Source of the DNA: CAJQQK01 sp965224225
Lineage (GTDB): Bacteria > Pseudomonadota > Alphaproteobacteria > Rhizobiales > Hyphomicrobiaceae
Length of the DNA stretch: 64,000 nt
Assembly (NCBI GenBank): GCA_965224225.1
Contig: CBDCZF010000035.1
Span: 744,001 to 808,000 of the forward strand
Reading direction: 5' to 3'
In this document: one piece after another, positions 8,708 to 17,167 of the stretch
Layout of the letters: each line of letters begins with the position of its first letter
Position numbering within the stretch: the first letter of the stretch is position 1
Notes under the pieces: generated by a model
What the model saw: the letters and a program-made list of their open reading frames with translations, nothing else
Database searches by the model: none
Told to the model about the DNA's origin: nothing
Position numbers and translations under genes: made by a program

Positions 8708-11700
8708 ATGTCAAAGAACAAGATGCTTATCGATGCCACCCACGCCGAGGAGACCCGGGTGGTGGTCCTGCGCGATGGCCGCGTAGAGGAATTCGACTAC
8801 GAGTCGGCAGCGAGAAAACTGCTGCGCGGCTCGATTTATCTCGCAAAAATCACACGCGTCGAGCCGTCGCTGCAGGCCGCCTTCGTCGACTATGGCGGCA
8901 ACCGCCATGGCTTCCTGGCGTTTTCGGAAATCCACCCCGACTACTATCAGATCCCGCACGCCGACAAACTCGCCCTGCTTGAAGAAGAAGCGCGCGAGCG
9001 CGAAGCAGCGCTTGCCGATGAAGCCGACGACGACGACGATGCCCCCTATCCGCAAGAAGCCCGCGCGGATGGCGAGCCTGGCGAAGCCTCCGACGATGAC
9101 GACCAGGAATCTGACGGCGCCACGAATGCGGACGAAACCGGCGATGTGGATGTATCAGCTCTAGAGCCGGTTGCCACCGAAGTCGAAGATCGGGACGATC
9201 ACGAAGCAGCGGCACCAGATGGTGATGAACCCGTGCATGGCGCGGCCGAGCCCGATTTCGAAGCCATCGCCATAGACGTCACGGCCTACCTGCCACCCGA
9301 GGAGCCCGTTGTTGAAGCCGCTGGCGAGACGGACGAGGAGACGGCGGCCACGGCACCCGAGGTCGAACCGGAGACGCCGCGCAGTCAGGCACTCGATATT
9401 CAGACCGACGCGGAAGACGTGCTGCGGTCGGAGCCCGAGGCATCCCTCGATGATGTGCCGACGGACCAGTCGGCCGAGGCTGACGATAGCGATGAGCCTG
9501 CCATCGAGTCGATGAATGCGGCGTCCGATGATGACGGGGCGGACACCGGCAGTGACGTCGACGACGAGAACGATGACGACGGCGATCGCGACGAGGACGA
9601 TGTCGTCGAAAGCCTCAATGACGGCGAGGACGACAGCGACGAAATGTACGCCGGCGATGACGCTGACGTCGACGACGAGCCGACCAGCAGGCGCCGGACG
9701 AGATCACGCGGACGCCCCGAGCGGCCACGCCGCCGCGTTCGCCAGTACAAGATCCAGGAAGTCATCAAACGCCGCCAGATCGTTCTCATCCAGGTCGTGA
9801 AGGAAGAGCGCGGCAACAAGGGCGCGGCGCTGACCACCTATTTGTCGCTCGCCGGTCGCTATACGGTACTGATGCCCAACACCGCGCGTGGCGGTGGCAT
9901 CTCGCGCAAGATCACCAACATTCAGGACCGCAAGCGCCTCAAGGCGATCGCCCAGGAACTCGACGTACCGGAAGGCATGGGACTGATCATCCGCACCGCC
10001 GGTGCCTCTCGAACCAAGCAGGAGATCCGGCGCGACTTCGACTACTTGCTGCGGCTCTGGGAAAACGTTCGCAGCCTGACGCTCGAATCGAGCGCGCCCT
10101 GCCTCGTCTACGAGGAAGGCAATTTGATCAAGCGCTCGATCCGCGATCTCTATTCGAAAGACGTCGACGAAATCCTGGTGGCCGGCGAAACCGCGCACAA
10201 AGAAGCCAAGGGCTTCATGCGCATGCTGATGCCGAGCCATGCCAAGAACGTGCTGCGACACGACGAACGTCAGTCACTGTTTGCCAAGTTCGGCATCGAA
10301 CAGCAACTGAACGCGATGTTCAGCCCCGTCGTGCAGCTGCCCTCGGGCGGATACCTAGTGGTGAATCAGACCGAGGCGCTGGTCGCCGTCGACGTCAACT
10401 CCGGCAAGGCGACACGCGAATTTTCGATCGAAGAAACGGCGCTCAAGACCAATCTCGAAGCGGCCGCCGAGCTTGCCCGCCAGCTCAAATTGCGGGACCT
10501 CGCCGGGCTGATCGTGATCGACTTCATCGACATGGAGGAAAAGCGCAATAACCGGGCGGTCGAGCGCAAGCTCAAGGACTGCCTGCGTTCTGACCGGGCA
10601 CGCATTCAGATCGGCCGAATTTCGCATTTCGGCCTGCTTGAGATGTCGCGCCAGCGATTGCGCACTGGTGTCCTCGAAGGCTCGACGATGCCCTGTGCCC
10701 ATTGCCAGGGCAGCGGCATCGTGCGCTCGACGGAGTCGGTGTCGCTGGCTGTGCTGCGCGCGCTCGAAGATACGCTGATTGCTGGTCGCGCACGCTCTTG
10801 CGTGGCCTCGACTTCGGCGGAGGTCGCACTCTACCTGCTCAATCAAAAGCGCGGGTTCATTCAGGAGCTCGAAGACCGCTACGGGGTCACGATCCACATC
10901 CGCGCTTCGGACAATCATCAAGGTGCGAGCTTTGCGATCGACCCGCTGCATATCGAAGGCGAGGTCGCGGCACGGCCGACGCGGCGCGAAGCCGTCAACA
11001 TCGACACGGGCTTCACCGCCCGAACAGCTGACGATGAAGAAGCCGGCGATGAGCGCGGCGAGCGCAAGTCGCGGCGGCGTAGGCGGCGGCGCGGACGACG
11101 CGACGACGAGGGCGATGAGGCGGAACCACTCACTGCGGCGCCGGCGGATGATGGCGACGTTGCCGGTGATGAAGAGACGGAGAACGGCGAGGTCGACGCC
11201 CAGGGTGATGATGCCGGCGACGCGCGGCCGCGGCGTTCACGCCGGCGCGGTCGGCGTGGCGGGCGACGCAATCGTGAACAGCGCGTCGGTGCATCGCCTG
11301 ATGATGTCGCGATGCCGGGCGCCGAGCAGCCGGTCATCGATTTCAATGACGACCGGGAGGCGTCGGGCCATGACGATGTCCCGTCGGCTGGCGATGCCGC
11401 TGATGCCGATGAGGCGCCAAGCGATGACGTCGACGTTGTCGTCGCTGCTGCCAGCTGGGATATGGTTGCAGACGCCGACAACGATACAGACGACATAGCC
11501 GCCGCAGCTGCTGCGCCGGCGGCCGATGAACCGACGGTTGCCTCGCGCATGCAGTCGCTCGACCCAACTGCAGCCGAGACAGTACCGTCAGAAGCGGACG
11601 AGGCATTTGCTGCTGGCGATGATGTGGTGTCCGCACCCTTGGCGGTCGACGAGCCTGTCGAGGCCGATGCAGCGGATGCGACCACCGATGATGTCGCCGG

Positions 11701-11983
11701 CGACGATCATGCCGACGAAGCGATTGCATCCGGTGATGACCGGACAGCCGAGATGGCATCATCCGAGGATGATGCGGCCGAGGACGATGAAACCGAGCGC
11801 AGCCGTGCCGCCCGTTTCAATCCGATCGCCGGCGAACCCGTCATGCAACGCGTCGTTGTCGGAGCGACGAACGGCCACGCCCAAGAGGGTGCCAAAACCG
11901 AGGACGATCAGACGCCAAGCGAAGCGCCGGCTGCCAAGCAACCCCAGCGCCGCGGTTGGTGGCAGCGCCAATTCGGCGGCTGA
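8708..11983 (+). CDS. rne: Ribonuclease E
   Basis: 1091 residues; the central endonuclease of mRNA decay and rRNA processing and the scaffold of the degradosome. The S1 domain begins near residue 38 (GSIYLAKITRVEPSLQAAFVDYG) and is split by about 260 highly acidic residues (roughly 85–345, rich in Asp, Glu, Ala). The fold resumes at RQYKIQEVIKRRQIVLIQVV. Catalytic aspartates lie in VAVDVNSGKATREFS (Asp 562) and in IVIDFIDM (605–608). The Zn-link is CAHC at 663–666. The C-terminal third is low-complexity, alternating Arg-rich blocks (RRRRRRGRRD) and acidic stretches typical of degradosome scaffolds. AAGGA at 8694 sets the start. Confidence 0.95.
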   Translation: MSKNKMLIDATHAEETRVVVLRDGRVEEFDYESAARKLLRGSIYLAKITRVEPSLQAAFVDYGGNRHGFLAFSEIHPDYYQIPHADKLALLEEEAREREAALADEADDDDDAPYPQEARADGEPGEASDDDDQESDGATNADETGDVDVSALEPVATEVEDRDDHEAAAPDGDEPVHGAAEPDFEAIAIDVTAYLPPEEPVVEAAGETDEETAATAPEVEPETPRSQALDIQTDAEDVLRSEPEASLDDVPTDQSAEADDSDEPAIESMNAASDDDGADTGSDVDDENDDDGDRDEDDVVESLNDGEDDSDEMYAGDDADVDDEPTSRRRTRSRGRPERPRRRVRQYKIQEVIKRRQIVLIQVVKEERGNKGAALTTYLSLAGRYTVLMPNTARGGGISRKITNIQDRKRLKAIAQELDVPEGMGLIIRTAGASRTKQEIRRDFDYLLRLWENVRSLTLESSAPCLVYEEGNLIKRSIRDLYSKDVDEILVAGETAHKEAKGFMRMLMPSHAKNVLRHDERQSLFAKFGIEQQLNAMFSPVVQLPSGGYLVVNQTEALVAVDVNSGKATREFSIEETALKTNLEAAAELARQLKLRDLAGLIVIDFIDMEEKRNNRAVERKLKDCLRSDRARIQIGRISHFGLLEMSRQRLRTGVLEGSTMPCAHCQGSGIVRSTESVSLAVLRALEDTLIAGRARSCVASTSAEVALYLLNQKRGFIQELEDRYGVTIHIRASDNHQGASFAIDPLHIEGEVAARPTRREAVNIDTGFTARTADDEEAGDERGERKSRRRRRRRGRRDDEGDEAEPLTAAPADDGDVAGDEETENGEVDAQGDDAGDARPRRSRRRGRRGGRRNREQRVGASPDDVAMPGAEQPVIDFNDDREASGHDDVPSAGDAADADEAPSDDVDVVVAAASWDMVADADNDTDDIAAAAAAPAADEPTVASRMQSLDPTAAETVPSEADEAFAAGDDVVSAPLAVDEPVEADAADATTDDVAGDDHADEAIASGDDRTAEMASSEDDAAEDDETERSRAARFNPIAGEPVMQRVVVGATNGHAQEGAKTEDDQTPSEAPAAKQPQRRGWWQRQFGG

Positions 11984-12031
11984 GATCTCTGGGCGGTGGC
12001 ACCGGCTGCCGCCCATCCTTCAAATGCCGGT

Positions 12032-12565
12032 TCAGCTTGAGCTATCACCCAGCAGGATCGCCGCACTCTCGGCGGCGGCCTGTCGCGCCCGCTGATCTAG
12101 GGCGTCGCCGCTGGCGCTCGAGATCGGGTGCTCGATCACCACGAACGGAAAGCCGTCTGCCCCGAGCGCACGCGACATGAGTTCGGCAGCGCTGACAAAC
12201 TGGCTGGTCATGACACTGACCGAGGGCAGGCCGAGGCGTTCGCCGATCACCGAGTCGTGCAAACTGCACGACGAACAGCTGCCTCAATCACCGATTCCGG
12301 AAATGATCGCCTGCCATTTCTCGGCTTCTTCGAGCAGGGCGGCCTCGACCGGCGCCGAATAGTTCGATTTCGTGATCCGAACGACATCTGCGACCTTGTA
12401 TTTGGTGCGCAATTCATCGGCCATCGCATCGAAGAACGGGACGGTGTTGCGCTTGCCGTTCGAGACAATGGCAACGGTCGCGCCCTCGAGCTTGGCCAAT
12501 CGCGGTGCCGCCTTGAACCCGGCCGAGCCTTCCTCATGCGTTGGATCGAGAAATTCGATTGCCAT
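12032..12565 (-). CDS. UGSC-family selenoprotein (in-frame UGA read as selenocysteine)
   Basis: The gene is read through a TGA at 12286–12284. Both halves lie in one frame: MAIEFLDPTHEEGSAGFKAA to WQAIISGIGD, then U-GSCSSCSLHDSVIGERLG to LLGDSSS, giving about 177 residues. U-G-S-C is the signature of the UGSC family known from marine metagenome selenoprotein surveys, in which Cys homologues have CGSC. The N-half (GATVAIVSNGKRN, FFDAMADEL) and the C-half (PSVSVMTSQFVSAAELMSRALG, PFVVIEHPIS) look like one alpha/beta domain with the Sec motif at a loop, suggesting a redox role. A stem-loop immediately after the UGA is a good bacterial SECIS. It is the third gene of an operon. Standard gene callers would split it into two. 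Confidence 0.88.
12254..12272 (-). promoter_or_regulatory. Bacterial SECIS element
   Basis: On the minus strand GTCGTGCA-GTT-TGCACGAC forms a perfect 8-bp stem with a 3-nt loop that starts with G then U. The stem starts 12 nt after the UGA and the loop lies 20 nt after it, inside the spacing known for SelB-bound bacterial SECIS hairpins. It overlaps coding sequence, as bacterial SECIS elements do. Confidence 0.8.
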
Positions 12566-12619
12566 TGGCTGATCTCTCCAGTCGTCAGGCGATCAACCTA
12601 TCGGCGCAAAATCCGACTG

Positions 12620-13402
12620 TCACGATTGATTGTCCACCAACGGCAAGAAATACTGGCGAAAGTGCACCGATAGAACGGTCGCAAACGCAACGAACCCGTA
12701 GGTCAACGCAACCCAGGCAAGGATCGGACAAAGAACGGGAGCCATCTCGAATTGATCGGCGACTTCCTCGACCAATGGACCGACCAGCACAACAATGGCA
12801 AGAGCCTGCCAGTACCCTGGTCGAGCGGCCGCGCCATGTCGTTCCTCGGCTGTCGGCCTGCGAATTGTTGGAGCAACGGCGATAGCGACAAGTTCCAGAG
12901 CAGTAGCCGCGCTGGTTCTCGAAAAAACAATGACCGCCACCCCCGACCCGGCAAGCCCCAATATCATTTGGACGAACTGATACTTGGCCCAGGCATCGGG
13001 GATCATGAATTTGTTCGACGCAAAAATGATCGGGACTGTGATCAACACGAACAGACCCCCGAACCAAACACCAAGCGCCAGCCAGCCCAGCCAGTATTCG
13101 GCATCGCGGCCAGTAATAGAGATGTCAGCAATGGCAGGTCGCTCACCGAGCACGCACCATCTGTGCCAGCCGACCAGGCCGCGCGCGAGCAGCATAAAGA
13201 ACACCAGCAGTAAAATGATCACATAGGCCGTCTCGGCCACACTACCCATCGACGATCGCACGTTGGACCGCAGGTAGCTCAACGCAAATGGTAGGAGTGT
13301 CGGCCAGAAAAGCCTTGCAATTACGTCAAGGTCCGTGACGGGGCGCAGTATCGCCTGCATGACGAGCCGGCGCCCGTGGGGCGGTAGAATGGCCATACGC
13401 AA
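12620..13402 (-). CDS. Hypothetical multi-pass membrane protein in the UGSC operon
   Basis: 260 residues with about five to six hydrophobic segments (for example AYVIILLLVFFMLLARGLVGW, WLGWLALGVWFGGLFVLITV, FVQMILGLAGSGVAVIVFS, YWQALAIVVLVGPLVEEV, CPILAWVALTYGFVAFATVL). I see no enzymatic motif or known family signature. The start lies 21 bp after the stop of the upstream 347-residue gene, and the UGSC gene follows 54 bp later, so the three are probably co-transcribed. The ATG at 13402 is the longest choice; an internal ATG at 13360 (MQAILRPVTDLD) is also possible. Confidence 0.75.
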   Translation of the reverse strand: MRMAILPPHGRRLVMQAILRPVTDLDVIARLFWPTLLPFALSYLRSNVRSSMGSVAETAYVIILLLVFFMLLARGLVGWHRWCVLGERPAIADISITGRDAEYWLGWLALGVWFGGLFVLITVPIIFASNKFMIPDAWAKYQFVQMILGLAGSGVAVIVFSRTSAATALELVAIAVAPTIRRPTAEERHGAAARPGYWQALAIVVLVGPLVEEVADQFEMAPVLCPILAWVALTYGFVAFATVLSVHFRQYFLPLVDNQS

Positions 13403-13423
13403 TTACCGCTCTATCGAACCCGC

Positions 13424-14467
13424 CTACTCGCAGTCGACGCAGGCGTCGATGGCAACGGTCACGGCACGGCTCTTGTGGCCTAGCCACGGCGGGATGACGA
13501 TGCCGAAGCCACCGGCCGGCCCACCGGCTGCCACGACCAGCAGGTGATCGGGATCGGGCAGGGCGGCATATTCCCTCTCGCCCTTGTCGCCGACCACCGC
13601 GGCCTTGCCGCATTCGGCCCATTCGCTGCGCGTGATTCGTGCCTTTTCGTAGACGTAGTTGCGGATGTCCGCCTTCGACCAGCCGGCTGCTGCGAAATGA
13701 GTGCGGAGCTGCGGCGGCACGATGATCGCGTAGTTGCCGGGCCAGATCGAATAGTGGCGCATGTTGGCTCGGATCTCGGCGGCAAACGTGTCGAGGATCT
13801 CTTCAGGCTTCGTCGTCCACTCGTTCATGATCTGGCGCGGACTGCCGGCGGCCATGACCGTGACGGCGGAAAGCCCCGGCGGGATGCCCTGTTCGTCGGC
13901 AAGCGGCAGCCAGGGTGAATTGGCTTCGTCCTCGGCGAGGCAATAGCTGAATTTGCCCGGGTGGCCGAATGTCGAACGGTCGATGTGGCCGGGCCTGACA
14001 TCGAGCAGATTGGCGAGCACCAGCCTGATCGCCCGGCCGATCGCCGTCGTCGCCCGATCGCTGGAGCCGAGCACGTTGAAGGTGCCGTCCATGCCAAGTT
14101 CATCGCGGACCGGACCATTGATGATGACGAGCACGGCACAGCCGCCGGTACTCGCCGTCGCGCCGTGCAGGAGGAACGGTTCGCGCAGCATCGCTGAGAA
14201 CGCTGCAACGACCACAGGGAAATGCATCGGCAGACAGCCGGCCATGACCGCGTTGATCGCGAGCTTCTCGGCCGTGACGGGCCGCTCGCGGACCGGCTCG
14301 ATGCCAACCAACTGGTCAGGCGGCATCACGACCCAGTCGAGACAGGCCTGAACCGCGTCGGGTGTCGGCGGCACGATCGGCAGGCCATCGGTCCAGTTGC
14401 GGCTGTGGAAATATTCCTGGACAGCTGCGTAATCGTCGGCCTGATGGTGCTGCGAAGTCAGTTGCAT
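13424..14467 (-). CDS. Conserved protein partnered with the UGSC selenoprotein
   Basis: 347 residues starting at ATG 14467, which is preceded by a strong AGGAGG; the ORF could begin at 14551 but that lacks support. Recognisable blocks are SRNWTDGLPIVPPTPDAV, TAEKLAINAVMAGCLPMHFP, GATASTGGCAVLVIINGPV, FGHPGKFSYCLAEDE and HLLVVAAGGPAGGFGIVIPP, ending in ACVDCE. It lacks a signal peptide. From memory, proteins of this type are found next to or fused with UGSC domains, but the reaction is unknown to me. The near-C-terminal CVDC pair could exchange electrons or thiols with the selenoprotein; this is inference. Confidence 0.8.
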   Translation of the reverse strand: MQLTSQHHQADDYAAVQEYFHSRNWTDGLPIVPPTPDAVQACLDWVVMPPDQLVGIEPVRERPVTAEKLAINAVMAGCLPMHFPVVVAAFSAMLREPFLLHGATASTGGCAVLVIINGPVRDELGMDGTFNVLGSSDRATTAIGRAIRLVLANLLDVRPGHIDRSTFGHPGKFSYCLAEDEANSPWLPLADEQGIPPGLSAVTVMAAGSPRQIMNEWTTKPEEILDTFAAEIRANMRHYSIWPGNYAIIVPPQLRTHFAAAGWSKADIRNYVYEKARITRSEWAECGKAAVVGDKGEREYAALPDPDHLLVVAAGGPAGGFGIVIPPWLGHKSRAVTVAIDACVDCE

Positions 14468-14675
14468 GAATTTGCTTCCTCCTGACAAACCGGACAGAAT
14501 CCGGCGGCCAGCCCCCGCGTAGATCTCTACGACAGTCAGCCAAGGGACCAATGCTCATCGGTTCGAAATCACAGTGGTCCAGGGGACACACTAGCCGGTT
14601 GCAGCACGCTTTCAAGCGACTTTGGCACTGGATCTTTGTATCAATGCGCGAGCTACTTGGCTGCGAAGTTGTCGT

Positions 14676-17009
14676 ATGGACCGTTGCTTGGAGTGCATCG
14701 TGGTGTATCGTCGGCTGGTTTGGACGCTGCTTGTTTCGGCAGCGCTAATTGCCCTCAATCTGCAATCGGCCACGGCGCAGGACGAGGCCGTCGCTGCGGC
14801 CGGACCGCCGCTCAACATTGCCCTGTTCCTCGATTCGCGCAGCGACCGCTGCTACAGCAACGGCTACGTCGAGGCGGCCCGCAGCCTGAGCCAGTTGGCA
14901 GCCAACACGATCAACGCGCGCGGCGGCGTCAACGGTCGTCCGATCGTCCTCAAGGTGTTCGACAATCGCCGCGATCCCAAGACCGCGATCGCCAACATCC
15001 GCGAGGCATTCGAGGTGCCGGAACTGCTGGCGATGATCGGGCTGCGCAGTTCGACACGATCAACCGCGGTTTTCGATGCGCTCGGCGATGAGTTTGCAAA
15101 GCACACGGTCCCGTTTATCTCGCACATTTCGGTCGGCGCTATATTCGAGAAATACCCGCATGTCTTTTCGACCCGCCCGGCCCAGGAGGTCGAACGTGTA
15201 CCGGTGATGGCGCGCTTCATCGAAGCCATGAACTACAAGAAGGTTACCTTCATCGGCCGTAGCGGTGCGCGCTATGTCGACGCAATCGACAAGGGATTGC
15301 AGGAGACGCTCGGTCCGGAGCGCATGGGACGCACGCACCGCATAAAGGCACTTGGCGGCTCGGGTGGTTTTCTCGACGGTGAGCAGATGACTGTTGCGAT
15401 CGAGGACATCAAGCGCACCCAGCCCGACATGCTGGTTCTTGCTGTCGGCACCTCACGCACGGACGACGTCATCGAGAAGCTGATTGAGGCCCAAGTCACA
15501 CCACAGATCTTCCTGATCGGACGCTTCAGCAAGGAGGTCAAGAATGCGGCAGCCAAATATCCCGCACCGATCTTCGGCATGACCTGGGCCGAGGTGCCGG
15601 AGGTCGAGAGTGACCGAATTCTCAATGTCCTGAGCCGCGGCAATCCTGATGATTGGATCTTCGAGGGACGGCGGGTCGGCGAAGCACCGGGCTGGCAGAA
15701 GGGTTTGTGCCAGCCGACCTATGAAGCCGACGCCTTTTCACCGACCAACCTGCGGGCCGTTCGCGTCGGTGCATTGTACGCCGACATGGTCAAACTGGTC
15801 GCGACCAGCGCATCGCGTGTCGCGCGCGGCGAGAAGATCGAAAAACTGAGGGCAGCCGTCCTCGATGATCTCGGCCGAAAATACACCGTCGGGCGTGGTG
15901 CCTTTGCCGGCACGTTCGAGAACTGGTCGTTCCATTCGAGCGACCGGGTCCGCGCCCAGACGCCGTTCATCACCATCCTGCCGCAAGGCCTCGGCCGCGC
16001 GCAGCTTGCGCCCAGCCAGTTCGTACGGGTGCGAAACGGCAAACTCAAGCAGATCGAAACGCTCTATCTCGATGTCGACCTGATCCGCATCTACAGCGTC
16101 GACAACAACGCCAAGTCATTTTTTGCCGAATTCTACCTATCGATGCGCGCGACCGATCGGTTCTCGATCGATGACATCGCGTTTACCAACGCCTTCATAG
16201 ATCCGAGCAACATACGCGGCACCGGCGGCAGCGGCCGCCAGATCGCCCTCGAGGTACTGCACCCGGGCGGCGAGAGCGATGCCTATCCCCGCGATATGCG
16301 GATCTACAAAGTCTCCGGTCGCTTCCGTTTCACACCCGATTTTTCGAACTATCCCTTCGACGTGCAGCAGTTCTCGATCGACCTGCAGGCCAAGAGCGGC
16401 GACAAAACGTTCATCATCCAGCCGCCACCGCCGGAATTGCGCGACCGGGATGTGGCGAGTGAGGGCTGGATACCCGAACGCGAATACGTGTCGTTCCTCG
16501 AGGACTTCGTGCCGGTCGTCGATGCCTTCACGCACACGCCAAGCATCGTGCCATTCTACAACACGCGCTACGTCTGGCAGTTGAAGCGTGAGACGACCGA
16601 TTACTACATCCGCGTGATCGTGCCGCTGGCGTTCATCCTGATCGTGGCCTACCTCTCGATCTTCATCCCGAAAGCGCATCTCGAGGCGATCGCCACGATC
16701 CAGGTGACGGCCCTGCTCGCAGCCGTCGCGCTCTACCTGTCGCTGCCACAAATCGACACCGATACGGCGACGATCTCAGACCGCATCTTCATGTTCGACT
16801 ACATGATGGTGAGCGTCATGATCATTGTTTCGATATTGAGGATCAACGCCCGCGTCGCCAAGCGGGCCTGGCTCGACAACACGCTGAGCTTCCTGCACAT
16901 CGTCATGCTGCCAATCGGCCTGCTGGTCCTGGTGCTCTACACGACCAAGACGGACCTGATGGCCGGCTTCGCCGACATGCCGATCTGGCGATTGATGGGG
17001 ATTGGGTAG
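14676..17009 (+). CDS. Periplasmic binding protein–pentameric ligand-gated ion channel fusion
   Basis: About 777 residues. After a signal sequence (WTLLVSAALIALNLQSATA) comes a Leu/Ile/Val-type receptor domain (LNIALFLDSRSDRCYSNGY onward; TINARGGVNGRPIVL; about 14800–15990). A beta-rich domain follows with DFSNYPFDVQQFSI, closely matching the Cys-less Cys-loop of prokaryotic pLGICs (GLIC has DFRRYPFDSQ). Four membrane helices come next: about 16603–16668, 16681–16749 (M2), 16783–16845 and 16882–16947. Architecture predicts an inner-membrane channel gated by a solute bound in the periplasm. Starts at ATG 14622, ATG 14676 or GTG 14700 (with GGAG upstream) are all possible. It is divergent from the UGSC operon. 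Confidence 0.88.
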   Translation: MDRCLECIVVYRRLVWTLLVSAALIALNLQSATAQDEAVAAAGPPLNIALFLDSRSDRCYSNGYVEAARSLSQLAANTINARGGVNGRPIVLKVFDNRRDPKTAIANIREAFEVPELLAMIGLRSSTRSTAVFDALGDEFAKHTVPFISHISVGAIFEKYPHVFSTRPAQEVERVPVMARFIEAMNYKKVTFIGRSGARYVDAIDKGLQETLGPERMGRTHRIKALGGSGGFLDGEQMTVAIEDIKRTQPDMLVLAVGTSRTDDVIEKLIEAQVTPQIFLIGRFSKEVKNAAAKYPAPIFGMTWAEVPEVESDRILNVLSRGNPDDWIFEGRRVGEAPGWQKGLCQPTYEADAFSPTNLRAVRVGALYADMVKLVATSASRVARGEKIEKLRAAVLDDLGRKYTVGRGAFAGTFENWSFHSSDRVRAQTPFITILPQGLGRAQLAPSQFVRVRNGKLKQIETLYLDVDLIRIYSVDNNAKSFFAEFYLSMRATDRFSIDDIAFTNAFIDPSNIRGTGGSGRQIALEVLHPGGESDAYPRDMRIYKVSGRFRFTPDFSNYPFDVQQFSIDLQAKSGDKTFIIQPPPPELRDRDVASEGWIPEREYVSFLEDFVPVVDAFTHTPSIVPFYNTRYVWQLKRETTDYYIRVIVPLAFILIVAYLSIFIPKAHLEAIATIQVTALLAAVALYLSLPQIDTDTATISDRIFMFDYMMVSVMIIVSILRINARVAKRAWLDNTLSFLHIVMLPIGLLVLVLYTTKTDLMAGFADMPIWRLMGIG

Positions 17010-17016
17010 ATTGGTT

Positions 17017-17167
17017 CTAGATCATTTCCGACTTACGTGGAAATGGATCTATCTGTCTTTTCTCTCACGGCGATTCGGCCTAACGGCCGGCCTCCGAGGG
17101 GCGCCGCAATGCGGCGGGTCGCCTGCGCTCCCTCGTTGCGATTCCGGCTAAACCGGAAACGCTCTAA
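17017..17167. repeat. Intergenic repeat, family B, copy 1
   Basis: About 150 bp starting CTAGATCATTTCCGAC and ending CCGGAAACGCTCTAAC, with internal complementary arms (CGGCCTAACGGCCGG, GGCGCCGCAATGCGGC). A nearly identical copy is at 41492–41643 and a diverged one at 20975–21125. It lies between the channel gene and the convergent paaK and may work as a bidirectional hairpin terminator. Confidence 0.85.

Noticed and set aside
8082..8786. ORF of 234 codons in the rne leader, and a 182-codon ORF on the opposite strand
   Set aside because: It overlaps the start of rne in another frame, has low-complexity basic composition and no family resemblance. The antisense ORF is no better.
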